Positions 44,353-54,061 of a stretch of 64,000 nucleotides of DNA are shown piece by piece (position 1 is the stretch's first letter; every line of letters begins with the position of its first letter). Under the pieces are notes generated by a model that saw only the letters and a list, made by a program, of their open reading frames with translations, did not search any database and was not told the DNA's origin. The DNA lies in NCBI RefSeq assembly GCF_002845745.1, contig NZ_PIUM01000003.1:248001-312000 (forward strand), in the 5' to 3' direction. The DNA is from Telmatospirillum siberiense. Its GTDB lineage: Bacteria > Pseudomonadota > Alphaproteobacteria > Rhodospirillales > Magnetospirillaceae. Position numbers and translations under genes: made by a program.

Positions 44353-46683
44353 ATGAGCGTCCTCAACTATCCGCGCCTGTATCTGAACGGCTGGATCTCG
44401 TGGAATCCGCCCACCGGCAACAACAACGACTATATCAATACATTTCTGGCTGAACGCGCCGACATCAATTACCTCGTCGTACAGCCGACCTTCGCTCCCG
44501 CCGATGGCGTTGGGGCCTTCATCCCCGGTCAATATATCCAGGATTTCCGGATCTGGATGACCAGCCTGCAGACACAGCCGGCAACGGCGCAAAACCCCAA
44601 TCCATCCCAGTTCGTGCCGGGCGAATGGAATTATTTCGGCGATAACGGCGCGGCCTTCGTCAATTACACCAACGGCAGCGGCGTTCCTTTCCTTTCGCAA
44701 GTCACAGGCGGGGTCACCGGGTACAATCAGCCGGCCGCGGCCACCGATCCCGTGCTGGCCCAACCGGCCCAGATCACCGGAAACACCTTCGGCGCCTCCA
44801 ATGCCGGCAGCCCGGCCCGCCTGGTCGACAACAACACCATGTCCACCTGGACGTCGCAGGTTTTTCTCAATCAGTTGCTGATCGGCGATCAGACCTGCGG
44901 CCTGACCGCCACCGCCGGCAGCCGCATGTTCACCCAGATGATCAACTATTCGAAGATGACCAACGTGGCCAGCGCGGGCGTCATGGGGATCATGATGCAG
45001 ACGTCGTTTCCGGCCGATGGCGTCTCTTTTTCCGGCACCGGTTCGTCGAGCCTGCTGGCCGCCTTGAGCAGCGGCATGACCAATGCCTCCGGCCTGATGC
45101 TGCGCCTCAAGATATTCAATACGCTTTATTATCAAAACGGCGTCATGAACGACTATCCAACGATCACCGGCGGCTATCCGCAACTGTCGGCCTATTATCA
45201 GGATGCCCTCAACAACGGCATCCAGTTCTTCAATCCCGCCCACAGCCAATTTGTCGCCACCCTCGGCCTATGGAACCAGGGGGAAACGATGACCGCGCCG
45301 CAGGGCCGTCTGTTCGTCGTCCAGACCAGCGGCCAGACTGCCGACAAGACGGCAACCGCGACGCTCACCAAGAACGATCCGTTGCCACGGAAATCGGCGG
45401 AACCGGTGAAACAGGGCGGACCGGAAACAACCGTCCAGAATCTGGAGACATCTTCGTTCAACGCCTTCCCCGGACCGGCCGTCGCGCAGGTCGTGACCGA
45501 TCCCCTGACCGGGGATTCGGTCCTGTCGATCGATCTTGCGAGCACCATGCCGATGTTGCCCGGTCAAGTGCCGCCGGCCCCACCGCCGGCGACAACTCAG
45601 GATAGCGGCACCCTGACCGTTTCCGCTCAAGGCACCACCATCGGCACCATCACCTTCGGCCCTGGAACGGCCAGCTATGGCGATGCCGCCTTCTACGCCA
45701 ACAGCGGCATCGTCGACCTGCCGCTCTCCACCCAGCAACTCGCGGCGGTCCAGGCCAATCCACTCAGCATCACGTCGGACAATGGCCTCCAGTCCCTGAG
45801 CGAGGCGCCGGTGCAGATCGTCACCGACCAGCGCAGCATCTATCTGGAGCAAGGCGGCATCCAGACCATCACCCTCACCGCGCTTCAGCTCGGCGTGCCG
45901 GCGGCCAATGTCCAGATCGCCGTGGCCCAGTACCAGGTGCAGACCTTCAACGCCTTCCTCGCCGTCGCCGGCCAGGAGATCGTCGCCTTCGGAAGCGGTT
46001 CCCAGTCGATCGTCTCGGCTAATCTCGGCACCGCCACCAATACCTATCCCGGCGATCCGGTCACCAGCGTCCTTGGCAATCCCGCATCGAGCACGGCGCC
46101 GGTGGCGACCACGGCGGTGCCGGCCCCGCTCAGCAACATCACCATCCTGACCACGGGGGCTGACGGAACCGCGACCTTGACCATAGCACCGGTTCAACCC
46201 GGCTTCGTCACGCTGACCTACGTGCCGCTGGGAGCCAGCACCAGCTTCAATCCGCCCACCAGTTTCGGTAATTCCTACTATTACCCGGGTGGCTCCGGCC
46301 CGCCCGCCGATTTCTCCTTCGTCGCCTTCAGCAATGTCCGGGTCATGGGGTTCGACGACGCCCTTCCGGCCGCTTTCGCCGCCCTGTGGAACAACGGCTA
46401 CAACCAGACTCTCGCCTGGCAGTTCGTCTATCAGCAAATCCTGTTCGTCTATGACGCGCTCTATCCCACCATGCTGCGCTACGTGCCGCTCGGCAATGCC
46501 CAGGCGATGGCGGGTGCAGCCAATCAGCTGCTGTTGCTGACCAGCGCCGACTATGCCGAAAGCAGCACGCTTTACATGCCGGTGACCCGCGATATGTCGG
46601 CCGGAAAACGCGCCGTGCTGCAAATGTGGTGCAAGCTTGCGCTGAACGACTTCCCGCCGCAGCCGATAGCGGCACCCATATGA
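44353..46683 (+). CDS. Unrecognised 776-residue protein upstream of eboA
   Basis: Starts MSVLNYPRLYLNGWISWNPPTGNNND, with no signal peptide. The sequence is rich in Asn, Gln, Thr, Ala and aromatic residues, which suggests beta structure. The middle (about residues 320-430) is Pro/Thr-rich with direct Lys-containing linkers. The C-terminal ~120 residues turn helical (ALWNNGYNQTLAWQFVYQQILFVYDALYP). I know no family for it. It starts 51 bp after the cytochrome-like gene, and its stop overlaps the eboA start (ATGA at 46680), so it is translationally coupled to the ebo cluster and likely acts in the same process. Confidence 0.75.
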   Translation: MSVLNYPRLYLNGWISWNPPTGNNNDYINTFLAERADINYLVVQPTFAPADGVGAFIPGQYIQDFRIWMTSLQTQPATAQNPNPSQFVPGEWNYFGDNGAAFVNYTNGSGVPFLSQVTGGVTGYNQPAAATDPVLAQPAQITGNTFGASNAGSPARLVDNNTMSTWTSQVFLNQLLIGDQTCGLTATAGSRMFTQMINYSKMTNVASAGVMGIMMQTSFPADGVSFSGTGSSSLLAALSSGMTNASGLMLRLKIFNTLYYQNGVMNDYPTITGGYPQLSAYYQDALNNGIQFFNPAHSQFVATLGLWNQGETMTAPQGRLFVVQTSGQTADKTATATLTKNDPLPRKSAEPVKQGGPETTVQNLETSSFNAFPGPAVAQVVTDPLTGDSVLSIDLASTMPMLPGQVPPAPPPATTQDSGTLTVSAQGTTIGTITFGPGTASYGDAAFYANSGIVDLPLSTQQLAAVQANPLSITSDNGLQSLSEAPVQIVTDQRSIYLEQGGIQTITLTALQLGVPAANVQIAVAQYQVQTFNAFLAVAGQEIVAFGSGSQSIVSANLGTATNTYPGDPVTSVLGNPASSTAPVATTAVPAPLSNITILTTGADGTATLTIAPVQPGFVTLTYVPLGASTSFNPPTSFGNSYYYPGGSGPPADFSFVAFSNVRVMGFDDALPAAFAALWNNGYNQTLAWQFVYQQILFVYDALYPTMLRYVPLGNAQAMAGAANQLLLLTSADYAESSTLYMPVTRDMSAGKRAVLQMWCKLALNDFPPQPIAAPI

Positions 46684-47315
46684 GCTCCTCGCCGTTCCAG
46701 ATCCTGGCGACGGAAGCGCCGGCGCTGGCCCGGCGCCTGGCCGAGATATCGGTGGGGGACGGGCCGGCGTTGTCGCGGACCTTCGGCGCCATCGGCCGAT
46801 GGGGAGAACATGGAACGCCCGCCTCGGTGCCGGCGGACCTCACGCCCGACGGCCGGATGACCATCGGCGATCTGCTGCGGGCGGCGTTGCTGGAACGCGC
46901 CGTCCCCGGCCTGGGGAACCAGGCTCCGGCGGCATTGAGGCGACTGACGCAAACCGGCGACACGGCGGAACGGGTCATCGTACTGCGGATGCTGCACCGC
47001 CTGCCCGAACCGGACCGTTTCCTCGATATCGCGCTGGAGGCCTGCCGTAGCAGCGTCCTGCCGGTATTTGCCGCCATTGCCTGCGGCAATCCCTATCCGG
47101 CCCGTTTCTTCCCGGCCGCCGCCTTCAATCAGTTGATCGCCAAATTGTTGCTGTCCGACCTGCCGCTGACCGCCGTGATCGGCCTTTCGTCGCGCAGGAC
47201 GGCCGACCTGCTGCGCATCGCCGAGGCCTATGCCAGCGAAAGACGGGCGGCGGGGCGGCCGCTCCATCCCGACTTCCCCTTGCTGAGCAACACCCAACAG
47301 GAGATTCGCCCATGA
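46680..47315 (+). CDS. eboA: EboA-domain protein
   Basis: The ATG at 46680 overlaps the previous stop; 211 residues. Helix-rich with no signal or membrane segments. Features such as GRWGEHGTPASVPADLTPDGRM (marker) and RILV-like helix ERVIVLRMLHRLPEPDRFLDIALEACRSS (marker) fit EboA. Function is unknown; EboA co-occurs with the other Ebo proteins in cyanobacteria, proteobacteria and eustigmatophyte plastids. Identification rests as much on context as on sequence. Its stop overlaps the TatD-like gene by 4 bp. Confidence 0.82.
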   Translation: MSSSPFQILATEAPALARRLAEISVGDGPALSRTFGAIGRWGEHGTPASVPADLTPDGRMTIGDLLRAALLERAVPGLGNQAPAALRRLTQTGDTAERVIVLRMLHRLPEPDRFLDIALEACRSSVLPVFAAIACGNPYPARFFPAAAFNQLIAKLLLSDLPLTAVIGLSSRRTADLLRIAEAYASERRAAGRPLHPDFPLLSNTQQEIRP

Positions 47316-48196
47316 CGATGTTCGATCCGCACATCCATATGACGTCGCGCACCACCGACGACTATGCCGCGATGCGAGAGGCGGGGATCACGGTCGTGGT
47401 GGAACCGGCTTTCTGGCTCGGCCAGCCCCGTACCCATGTCGAGACGTTCGAGGATTATTTCCTCGCCTTGATCGGCTGGGAGCGCTTCCGGGCCAGTCAG
47501 TTCGGCATCCGCCATTTCTGCACCATGGGCCTCAATCCCAAGGAAGCCAACTCGCCCGAGCTGATCGACGGCGTGCTGGGCCTGGTGGATTTCTACGCGG
47601 CAAAGGATGGCGTCGTGGCGATCGGCGAAATCGGCTATGACGACCAGACCGCCGCCGAGGATCGGGCGCTGCTCGCCCAGATCGAAATCGCGCGGCGCCA
47701 CGAACTGCCGATCCTCGTCCACACGCCGCACCGGGATAAGAGGGCCGGCACGCTGCGTACCCTCGATGTCATCCGCGAAGCCGGCATCGCGCCCGAACGG
47801 GTGCTGATCGACCACAATACCGAGGAAACCCTTCCGGCGGTGCTCGATAGCGGCTGCTGGGCAGGACATTCCATCTATCCCGAGACCAAAATGGACGAAC
47901 AGCGGATGGTCGCGCTGGTCCGCCGCTATGGTTCCGAGCGGATCATCATCAACAGCGCCGCCGACTGGGGTGTCAGCGATCCCCTGAAGGTTCCGAAAAC
48001 CGCCTCGGCGATGCGCGCGGCGGGGATCATCGAAAGCGAGATCCATCGGATCGTCTGGGAGAATCCCGTCGCCTTCTTCGCCCAGAGCGGACGCCTGGAT
48101 ATCGCCGAAGTCGAGTCGGTCAAAGCCGTCGATCAGCGCCAACTCTGGGAAGGCAATTCCGTCCTGCGAGGCCAGACGCCGCTGATCGACGCCTGA
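47312..48196 (+). CDS. eboB: TatD-family metal-dependent hydrolase, EboB-like
   Basis: This 294-residue TIM-barrel protein has the amidohydrolase-type metal motif MFDPHIHMTS (His-x-His) at the N-terminus. GVVAIGEIGYD, the histidine segment ELPILVHTPHRD, LIDHNTEET and IINSAADWGVSD follow, consistent with a binuclear site. In ebo clusters it is thought to act on the same unknown metabolite as EboC-EboE. It is translationally coupled to eboA and 3 bp ahead of the phosphatase-like gene. Confidence 0.88.
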   Translation: MTMFDPHIHMTSRTTDDYAAMREAGITVVVEPAFWLGQPRTHVETFEDYFLALIGWERFRASQFGIRHFCTMGLNPKEANSPELIDGVLGLVDFYAAKDGVVAIGEIGYDDQTAAEDRALLAQIEIARRHELPILVHTPHRDKRAGTLRTLDVIREAGIAPERVLIDHNTEETLPAVLDSGCWAGHSIYPETKMDEQRMVALVRRYGSERIIINSAADWGVSDPLKVPKTASAMRAAGIIESEIHRIVWENPVAFFAQSGRLDIAEVESVKAVDQRQLWEGNSVLRGQTPLIDA

Positions 48197-48199
48197 CGC

Positions 48200-49570
48200 A
48201 TGCACCGCACCATCGTGCTCAATGTCGTCGGGATGACGCCGCGGTTGCTGGCCCATGCCCCCCTTCTGTCGGCCCTGGCCGAACGAGGCGGGTGCAGGGA
48301 GCTGCGGACCATCATGCCGGCGCTGACCTGCAGCGTGCAGTCGACGTTCGTCACCGGATTGATGCCGGCTGAACATGGTGCCGTCGGCAACGGCTGGTAC
48401 GACCGCACGCTTTCCGAGATCCTGTTCTGGCGGCAAAGCAACGGGCTGGTCTCGGGTGAAAAGCTTTGGGAAACGGCGCGCCGCCGGGATCCCGCCTTCA
48501 CCTGCGCCCAACTTTTCTGGTGGTACAACATGTATGCCGCCGTCGATATCAGCGTAACGCCACGGCCGATTTACCTGGCGGATGGACGCAAGATTCCCGA
48601 CATTCACACGTCTCCCCCCGAACTGGCCGTGACGCTGCAGGAAGAACTGGGCCGCTTTCCGCTGTTCCGCTTCTGGGGACCGGCCGCCGACATCGTCTCC
48701 AGCCACTGGATCGCCGATTGCGCGCGGTTGATCCTGCGCCGCCACCACCCGACGCTGACGCTCGTCTACCTGCCTCACCTCGATTACTGCCTGCAACGAC
48801 TGGGCCCCGATCATCCGGACATCGCCACCGAAGTCGCGTCCATCGACGGACTGTGCGGCGAAATCCTCGCCGAAGCCGAGGCGTCCGGCTGCCGCATTCT
48901 TGTTCTTTCGGAATATGGCGTGACGCCGGTCTCCAGGCAGATCCATATCAATCGTGCCCTGCGCGCCGCCGGCCTGCTCGCCATCCGCGACGAGCTGGGG
49001 CATGAAACGCTGGACGCCGGCGCCTCCGCCGCTTTCGCGGTTGCCGATCACCAAATCGCGCACCTTTATGTCCGTGACCCCGAACGCCTGAATCAGGTCC
49101 GCGCGCTGGTCGAACGGCTGGACGGCGTCGAAACGGTCTTGGACGCCGGCGGCAAGCGCGATGCCGGCCTGGATCATCCGCGAGCCGGCGATCTCGTCGC
49201 CATCGCCGCCGCCGATGCCTGGTTCACCTATTATTATTGGCTGGAGGACCGGCGGGCTCCCGATTTCGCCCGTATGGTCGAAATCCATCGCAAACCCGGA
49301 TATGATCCGGTCGAGCTTTTCACCGATCCGACGCTGCCGGCGATCAAATTGCAAATCGCCTGGCGCCTTTTGAAAAAAGCGGTCGGCTTGCGCAGCCTCA
49401 TGAACGTGATTCCACTCGATGCCACGCTGGTGCGGGGCTCGCATGGCCGGCAGACCGACAAGCCGGAGGATGGCCCCTTGCTGCTGTCCTCCTGTCCCGG
49501 CCTTCTCCCCGAGGGCACGATCCATGCGACGGAGGTGAACCGTCTTCTGCTCGCCCATATTTTCAACTGA
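48200..49570 (+). CDS. eboF: Nucleotide pyrophosphatase/alkaline phosphatase superfamily protein, EboF-like
   Basis: This 456-residue protein has the catalytic Thr/Ser region PALTCSVQSTFVTGLMPAEHG. Metal-site blocks LVYLPHLDYCLQRLGPDHP and VLSEYGVTPV, and a late SHGRQ histidine, are as in type I phosphodiesterase/NPP proteins (PF01663). No signal peptide is visible, so a cytoplasmic hydrolase. In this operon it lies third rather than last. A 76-bp AT-rich gap separates it from eboD. Confidence 0.85.
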   Translation: MHRTIVLNVVGMTPRLLAHAPLLSALAERGGCRELRTIMPALTCSVQSTFVTGLMPAEHGAVGNGWYDRTLSEILFWRQSNGLVSGEKLWETARRRDPAFTCAQLFWWYNMYAAVDISVTPRPIYLADGRKIPDIHTSPPELAVTLQEELGRFPLFRFWGPAADIVSSHWIADCARLILRRHHPTLTLVYLPHLDYCLQRLGPDHPDIATEVASIDGLCGEILAEAEASGCRILVLSEYGVTPVSRQIHINRALRAAGLLAIRDELGHETLDAGASAAFAVADHQIAHLYVRDPERLNQVRALVERLDGVETVLDAGGKRDAGLDHPRAGDLVAIAAADAWFTYYYWLEDRRAPDFARMVEIHRKPGYDPVELFTDPTLPAIKLQIAWRLLKKAVGLRSLMNVIPLDATLVRGSHGRQTDKPEDGPLLLSSCPGLLPEGTIHATEVNRLLLAHIFN

Positions 49571-49646
49571 CGGCAGGGTTTACCACCAAAGAAAAATAAA
49601 CTATAACGTGTATTATTATTAATAAAAATAGCCATAGGTTGAGCTT
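49571..49646 (+). promoter_or_regulatory. AT-rich gap inside the ebo operon
   Basis: 76 bp, about 70% A/T (GTATTATTATTAATAAAAATAG), in an otherwise overlapping gene run. It could hold an internal promoter for eboD-eboE-eboC. No recognisable operator. Confidence 0.35.
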
Positions 49647-50915
49647 ATGTTCTCTCGACCGATCTCAGAGACGATCTTTCCGATCCCGGCCGATCGAGCA
49701 TCCGTCGCCGAAGAGCATCGGTATTCGGTCATCCGGCAAGAGCTTTCCGTTTCCTACGATTACCCGGTCTATTTCACCCGGCGCGTCTTCGACCCGGCCA
49801 ATCCGGTACTGGTCGAAGCGCTGACAAGACTGGAGCCCGCACGGCGACAACGGTTCGTGCTGATCACCGACACGGGCATCGCCACCCACATCCCGACATT
49901 GGTTGACGATGTCCGCCACTATGAGGAACACCATGCCTCCCGGATCTCCCTGGCCGGGGCCTTTCTCCTGCCGGGCGGAGAGGCATGCAAGAACGACGGA
50001 GGCCTTCTGGGCGAGCTCGAAACGTGGCTGCATGCGAACCGCATGGATCGGCAATCCCACGTCGTGATCGTCGGCGGCGGCGCCGTGCTCGACATGGCCG
50101 GCTATGCGGCGGCGATCGCCCATCGCGGTTTGCGGACGACGCGCCTGCCCACCACGGTCCTGGCGCAAGGAGATTCCGGTGTCGGCGTAAAGACCGCGGT
50201 CAACGCCTTCGGCGCCAAAAATTATCGGGGGGTCTTCGCTCCACCGTTCGCGGTGATCAACGATCTGGCCTTCATCGACATATTGCCGCCGCGAGACCGA
50301 ACGGCCGGAATGGCCGAAGCCGTGAAAGTCGCGGCCATTCGCGATTATGCCTTCTTTCTATGGCTTGAATCCGCCGCCGGTGCCCTGGCCACAGGCGATA
50401 GGACGGCCATGGAGATCATGATTCGGCGAATGGCCGGCCTCCATTTGAAGCACATCGCCACGGCGGGCGATCCCTTCGAGTTCGGCAGCGCCCGCCCCCT
50501 CGATTTCGGACATTGGGCGGCACACAAGCTGGAAACGCTGACCGATCATCGCCTGCGCCACGGCGAGGCGGTGGCGATCGGAATCGCCCTCGATTCGCTC
50601 TACTCGGCGCAAACGGGACTGCTGGATGCCGATAGCGCGGACCGCCTCTGCCGATTGCTGCGACGGCTCGGGTTCCGTCTGTGGGATACGGCGATCGATC
50701 TCCGCGGCGCCACAGGCCGGCGATGCCTGATCGCCGGTCTCGCCGAATTTCGCGAACATTTGGGAGGGGATCTGACCATCACGCTTCTGGCGGCGCTCGG
50801 CCAGGGTATCGAAGTCCACCGGATCGAGGAGGATCGCCTGGAAGCCGCGATCGCCGATTTGCGGTGCTATGATGAAGACGGGGATGAAGGCGGGCCGTCA
50901 TGCGGATCGGCTTGA
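49647..50915 (+). CDS. eboD: 3-dehydroquinate synthase-like protein EboD
   Basis: This 422-residue sugar-phosphate cyclase shows the NAD-binding segment VIVGGGAVLDMAGYAAA, the LPTTVLAQGDSGVGVKTAVN active-site block, GMAEAVKVAAI, and metal ligands in the DFGHWAAHKLE and LRHGEAVAIGI histidine segments. It belongs to the DHQS fold, but the genome's aroB is expected elsewhere, and EboD is a distinct branch that probably cyclises another substrate. It overlaps eboE by 16 bp. Confidence 0.9.
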   Translation: MFSRPISETIFPIPADRASVAEEHRYSVIRQELSVSYDYPVYFTRRVFDPANPVLVEALTRLEPARRQRFVLITDTGIATHIPTLVDDVRHYEEHHASRISLAGAFLLPGGEACKNDGGLLGELETWLHANRMDRQSHVVIVGGGAVLDMAGYAAAIAHRGLRTTRLPTTVLAQGDSGVGVKTAVNAFGAKNYRGVFAPPFAVINDLAFIDILPPRDRTAGMAEAVKVAAIRDYAFFLWLESAAGALATGDRTAMEIMIRRMAGLHLKHIATAGDPFEFGSARPLDFGHWAAHKLETLTDHRLRHGEAVAIGIALDSLYSAQTGLLDADSADRLCRLLRRLGFRLWDTAIDLRGATGRRCLIAGLAEFREHLGGDLTITLLAALGQGIEVHRIEEDRLEAAIADLRCYDEDGDEGGPSCGSA

Positions 50916-52150
50916 AGGCGGGGCTCGCGCCCTGCGACCTCACCTATTGCACAAACATCCATCCCGGTGAGACATGGCCCGATATCGATACCGCTCTCAG
51001 GACCTACCTGCCCCGCGTCAAGTCCTTGGTCGCGGTAAAGCAGCCATTCGGCGTCGGCCTGAGAATGTCGGCCACGGCGCTGCCGGCGCTTCTCGATGAC
51101 GAGGCTACACTGACGGCATTCCGCGGCTTCTTACGGGATAACGGATTGTACGTCTTCACCATCAACGGCTTCCCCTACGGCAATTTTCATGGAAGCCGCG
51201 TCAAAGAGTCCGTTTACCATCCCGATTGGCGCCATCCGGCCCGCCTTGCCTATACCGACGGCCTGGCCCGGTTGCTGGCGGCACTGCTGGCCGGTGAGCC
51301 GGAGGAAATCGAAGGCAGCATCAGCACGGTCCCCGGAGGCTTCGCCCCGGATATCCGCTCCGACGGCGATCGCGCCGAAATCGCGGCAGCCATCCTCCGC
51401 CATGCCGCCACGCTCGTCGAGCTGCACCGCCGTTGCGGGCGCGTCATCACCCTGGCAATCGAACCCGAACCCTGCTGCCTGCTCGACACCGCGGCATCGA
51501 CCATCGCATTCTTCCGCGATCATCTATTCAGTCCGGCGTCGATCCGGGACTTCGGCGGCGTCACCGGACTGTCGAAAGCGGCTGCCGAAGAGGGATTGCG
51601 TCGTCATATCGGCATTTGCCTCGACGCCTGCCACATGGCCGTCGAATTCGACGAACCGATAGCGGCAGTCGCCTCATTCACCGGCGCCGGCATCCGCATT
51701 GCCAAGCTGCAGGCGAGCGCCGGCCTGCGGCTTCCCGAAGCTACGCCGGAGGCGCGCGCCGCCCTTGCCGCCTTCGCGGACGACATCTACCTGCACCAGG
51801 TGGTCACCCGCGACCGTGCCGGACGGATGCGTCGTTTCATCGATCTCGATCAGGCGCTCGCCGCCCCCAGCCGGGACGACGAGGAATGGCGCGTACATTT
51901 TCATGTGCCGGTCTTCGCCGAGGATATGCTCGCCGGACATCGAGGAACCTTCACCACGACATCGGCCGAACTCGCGGCACTGCTGCAGCGGCAGCGCCAA
52001 CAGCCATTCACCCGCCATGTCGAGATCGAGACCTATACCTGGGACGTCGTCCCCGCGACGTTGCGCGGCAGCGATATCGTCCATGACATCGCACGGGAGA
52101 TCACATGGGTTCTACGTCATCTTGGACACCCCCTCTCGGCGCCGCGCTGA
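50900..52150 (+). CDS. eboE: Metabolite traffic protein EboE (xylose-isomerase-like TIM barrel)
   Basis: This 416-residue protein starts RIGLKAGLAPCDLTYCTNIHPGETW (marker), the typical EboE N-terminus. AP-endonuclease/xylose-isomerase barrel motifs with metal-ligand Glu/His/Asp follow: LYVFTINGFPYGNFHG, LAIEPEPCC, GICLDACHMAVEF and HVEIETYTWDVVP near the end. The reaction is unknown; in cyanobacteria ebo loss traps a scytonemin precursor in the cytoplasm. eboC starts within its last 46 bp. Confidence 0.92.
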   Translation: MRIGLKAGLAPCDLTYCTNIHPGETWPDIDTALRTYLPRVKSLVAVKQPFGVGLRMSATALPALLDDEATLTAFRGFLRDNGLYVFTINGFPYGNFHGSRVKESVYHPDWRHPARLAYTDGLARLLAALLAGEPEEIEGSISTVPGGFAPDIRSDGDRAEIAAAILRHAATLVELHRRCGRVITLAIEPEPCCLLDTAASTIAFFRDHLFSPASIRDFGGVTGLSKAAAEEGLRRHIGICLDACHMAVEFDEPIAAVASFTGAGIRIAKLQASAGLRLPEATPEARAALAAFADDIYLHQVVTRDRAGRMRRFIDLDQALAAPSRDDEEWRVHFHVPVFAEDMLAGHRGTFTTTSAELAALLQRQRQQPFTRHVEIETYTWDVVPATLRGSDIVHDIAREITWVLRHLGHPLSAPR

Positions 52151-52980
52151 GACTGGGCCGGGTCGCGAACCTGCCGACGGTTTGGAGCAATGTCCTGGCC
52201 GGCTCCGCGCTCGCCGGAAAAGACATTGCCGACCACAGGCTTCCCCTGCTGCTCGCCGCATTTTCACTGTTCTATCTCGCCGGCATGTATCTCAACGACG
52301 CCTTCGATCACAGCATTGATGCGCGGGAGCGGCCGGAACGGCCGATCCCGTCCGGTCTCATTGCGCGCCGGACGGTCATCATGGCCGGACTGGCCATGAT
52401 GACCCTGGGCCTGCTCACGGTGTCGGCGGTCGGCGGCTTCGCCGGATTCACGGCGGGCTTGGCACTTGGCGTGACGATCATCGGCTATGACCTGCATCAC
52501 AAAGGCAATCGCTTCGGCCCGGTTCTCATGGGGGTATGCCGCGGCCTGGTCTATCTCGGCAGCACAGTGGCCCTGACCGGCCGGATTTCCCTGGAAGCGC
52601 TGGCCGGCGGCGTGATCCTGCTGTGCTATGTTCTCGGCCTGACCTACACGGCCAAACGCGAGACTCTTGCCAGCTTCGGCGCGATCTGGCCGCTCGCGTC
52701 ATTGGCGGCGCCGATGCTCTATTTCCCCAGGGCTTTCGCCAATTCCGCAATCGGCGTTGCCGCCTGCCTCCTTTTTGCCGGATGGCTTGCCCTGACCATG
52801 CGCAAGCTCATGCCGGGACCAAAACGCGACGTTCGGGCGGCGGTCGGCCAATTCATCGCCGGCATCGCCCTCGTCGATACCGTGATCGCCGCCGCCTGCG
52901 GACAAACGCTCAGCGCCGCCCTCGCCGTCCTCGCTTTCCTGACGACCCTGCTGCTGCACCGTCGCCTTCCCGGAACATGA
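52105..52980 (+). CDS. eboC: UbiA-like prenyltransferase EboC
   Basis: This 291-residue protein has about nine membrane helices. The ATG at 52105, with GGGAG 6 bp upstream, overlaps eboE by 46 bp. The first Asp-rich prenyl-diphosphate motif is NDAFDHSIDARERPERPIPS; the second region is DLHHKGNRFGPVLMGVCRGL, lacking the usual second DxxxD of UbiA enzymes, as is common for EboC. N-terminal LPTVWSNVLAGSALAG is the UbiA helix I pattern. It should prenylate an Ebo intermediate at the membrane. It is last in the operon and convergent with amiE (48-bp gap). Confidence 0.9.
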   Translation: MGSTSSWTPPLGAALRLGRVANLPTVWSNVLAGSALAGKDIADHRLPLLLAAFSLFYLAGMYLNDAFDHSIDARERPERPIPSGLIARRTVIMAGLAMMTLGLLTVSAVGGFAGFTAGLALGVTIIGYDLHHKGNRFGPVLMGVCRGLVYLGSTVALTGRISLEALAGGVILLCYVLGLTYTAKRETLASFGAIWPLASLAAPMLYFPRAFANSAIGVAACLLFAGWLALTMRKLMPGPKRDVRAAVGQFIAGIALVDTVIAAACGQTLSAALAVLAFLTTLLLHRRLPGT

Positions 52981-53028
52981 CATCGCCCGTCGGTCCGACC
53001 GGCCAAAGGGACGATGGAACAGCGCCCC

Positions 53029-54051
53029 TCACCGGCAGGGAATACCTTCGATCGGACATTCCGGCGTCCCCGGCGTCGAACGCGTGAATGATTCGACCAT
53101 CGCCCGCACCCCTTCGGGGTCGGTGACCCACTTCCTGTAGAAATCATAAGGACAAGCGGCAAGGCCTCGCGCGTCCTCGCCGGAATTGACCGTGCCGGTG
53201 TAGCCGCGATGCAGCAGCTTGTAGAGGTGGTTCTGGCTCTGGCCGTTCTTCCGGTGATCCCTGATCAGCGAGACGGATAGCTGGGCATATTGGATGCCAT
53301 ACTCCTCCTCGCCGCATTCACCGAGCGTCCGCCCATCGAAACCGACGATCGCCGAGTGGCCGAAATAGGTGTAGACGCCATCGAAACCGGCGGCGTTGGC
53401 CACCGCGACATAGACATTGTTGGCCCAGGCCATGGCCTTGGCCATCATCACCTGCTGGTCCTTGGCCGGATACATATAGCCCTGGCACCGAACGATCAGC
53501 TCGGCCCCCTTCATCGCGCAATCACGCCAGATTTCCGGAAAATTGCCGTCGTCGCAGATGATCAGGCTGATCTTCATGCCTTTCGGACCGTCGGAGACAT
53601 AAGTCCCCTCGCCCGGATACCAGCCCTCGATGGGCACCCAGGGCATGATCTTGCGATACTTCTGAACGATCTCGCCCTGGTCGTTCATTAGGATCAGGGT
53701 GTTGTAAGGAGCCTTGCGCGGATGCTCCTCATGGCGCTCGCCGGTCAGGGAGAAGACGCCCCACACCCCGGCCTGCCGGCAGGCGGCGGCGAAGATCTCC
53801 GTCTCCTCGCCGGGAACGGAAGCGGCATTGGCATACATTTCCTCGGCATCGTACATGATGCCGTGGGTCGAATATTCCGGGAAGACCACCAGGTCCATGC
53901 CCGGAAGCCCCCGCTTGAGGCCGACCACCATGTCGGCGATCTTGCCGGCATTGGCCAGAATCTCGGCCTTATCGTGCAGGCGGGGCATCTTGTAGTTGAC
54001 CACGGCCACGCCGACGGTGTCGTTGCTGCTGGTGATATCACCGTGAATCAT
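53029..54051 (-). CDS. amiE: Aliphatic amidase
   Basis: This 340-residue nitrilase-superfamily enzyme hydrolyses short aliphatic amides to acid and ammonia. It has the same layout as the Pseudomonas enzyme ([19 protein letters not shown] start). The catalytic triad is Glu59 (FPEYS), Lys134 (YRKIMPW) and Cys166 ([10 protein letters not shown]). [16 protein letters not shown]-type sequence and [19 protein letters not shown] mark it as AmiE rather than a carbamoylase; formamidase AmiF is the close alternative. It is last in the urt-fmd operon, 10 bp after fmdB. No amiC or amiR regulator is nearby. Confidence 0.93.
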   Translation of the reverse strand: MIHGDITSSNDTVGVAVVNYKMPRLHDKAEILANAGKIADMVVGLKRGLPGMDLVVFPEYSTHGIMYDAEEMYANAASVPGEETEIFAAACRQAGVWGVFSLTGERHEEHPRKAPYNTLILMNDQGEIVQKYRKIMPWVPIEGWYPGEGTYVSDGPKGMKISLIICDDGNFPEIWRDCAMKGAELIVRCQGYMYPAKDQQVMMAKAMAWANNVYVAVANAAGFDGVYTYFGHSAIVGFDGRTLGECGEEEYGIQYAQLSVSLIRDHRKNGQSQNHLYKLLHRGYTGTVNSGEDARGLAACPYDFYRKWVTDPEGVRAMVESFTRSTPGTPECPIEGIPCR

Positions 54052-54061
54052 TCGTCGTCTC

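Noticed and set aside
49647-50915. aroB, the shikimate-pathway dehydroquinate synthase
   Set aside because: Operon context and length fit EboD; the sequence is a divergent member of the same fold.
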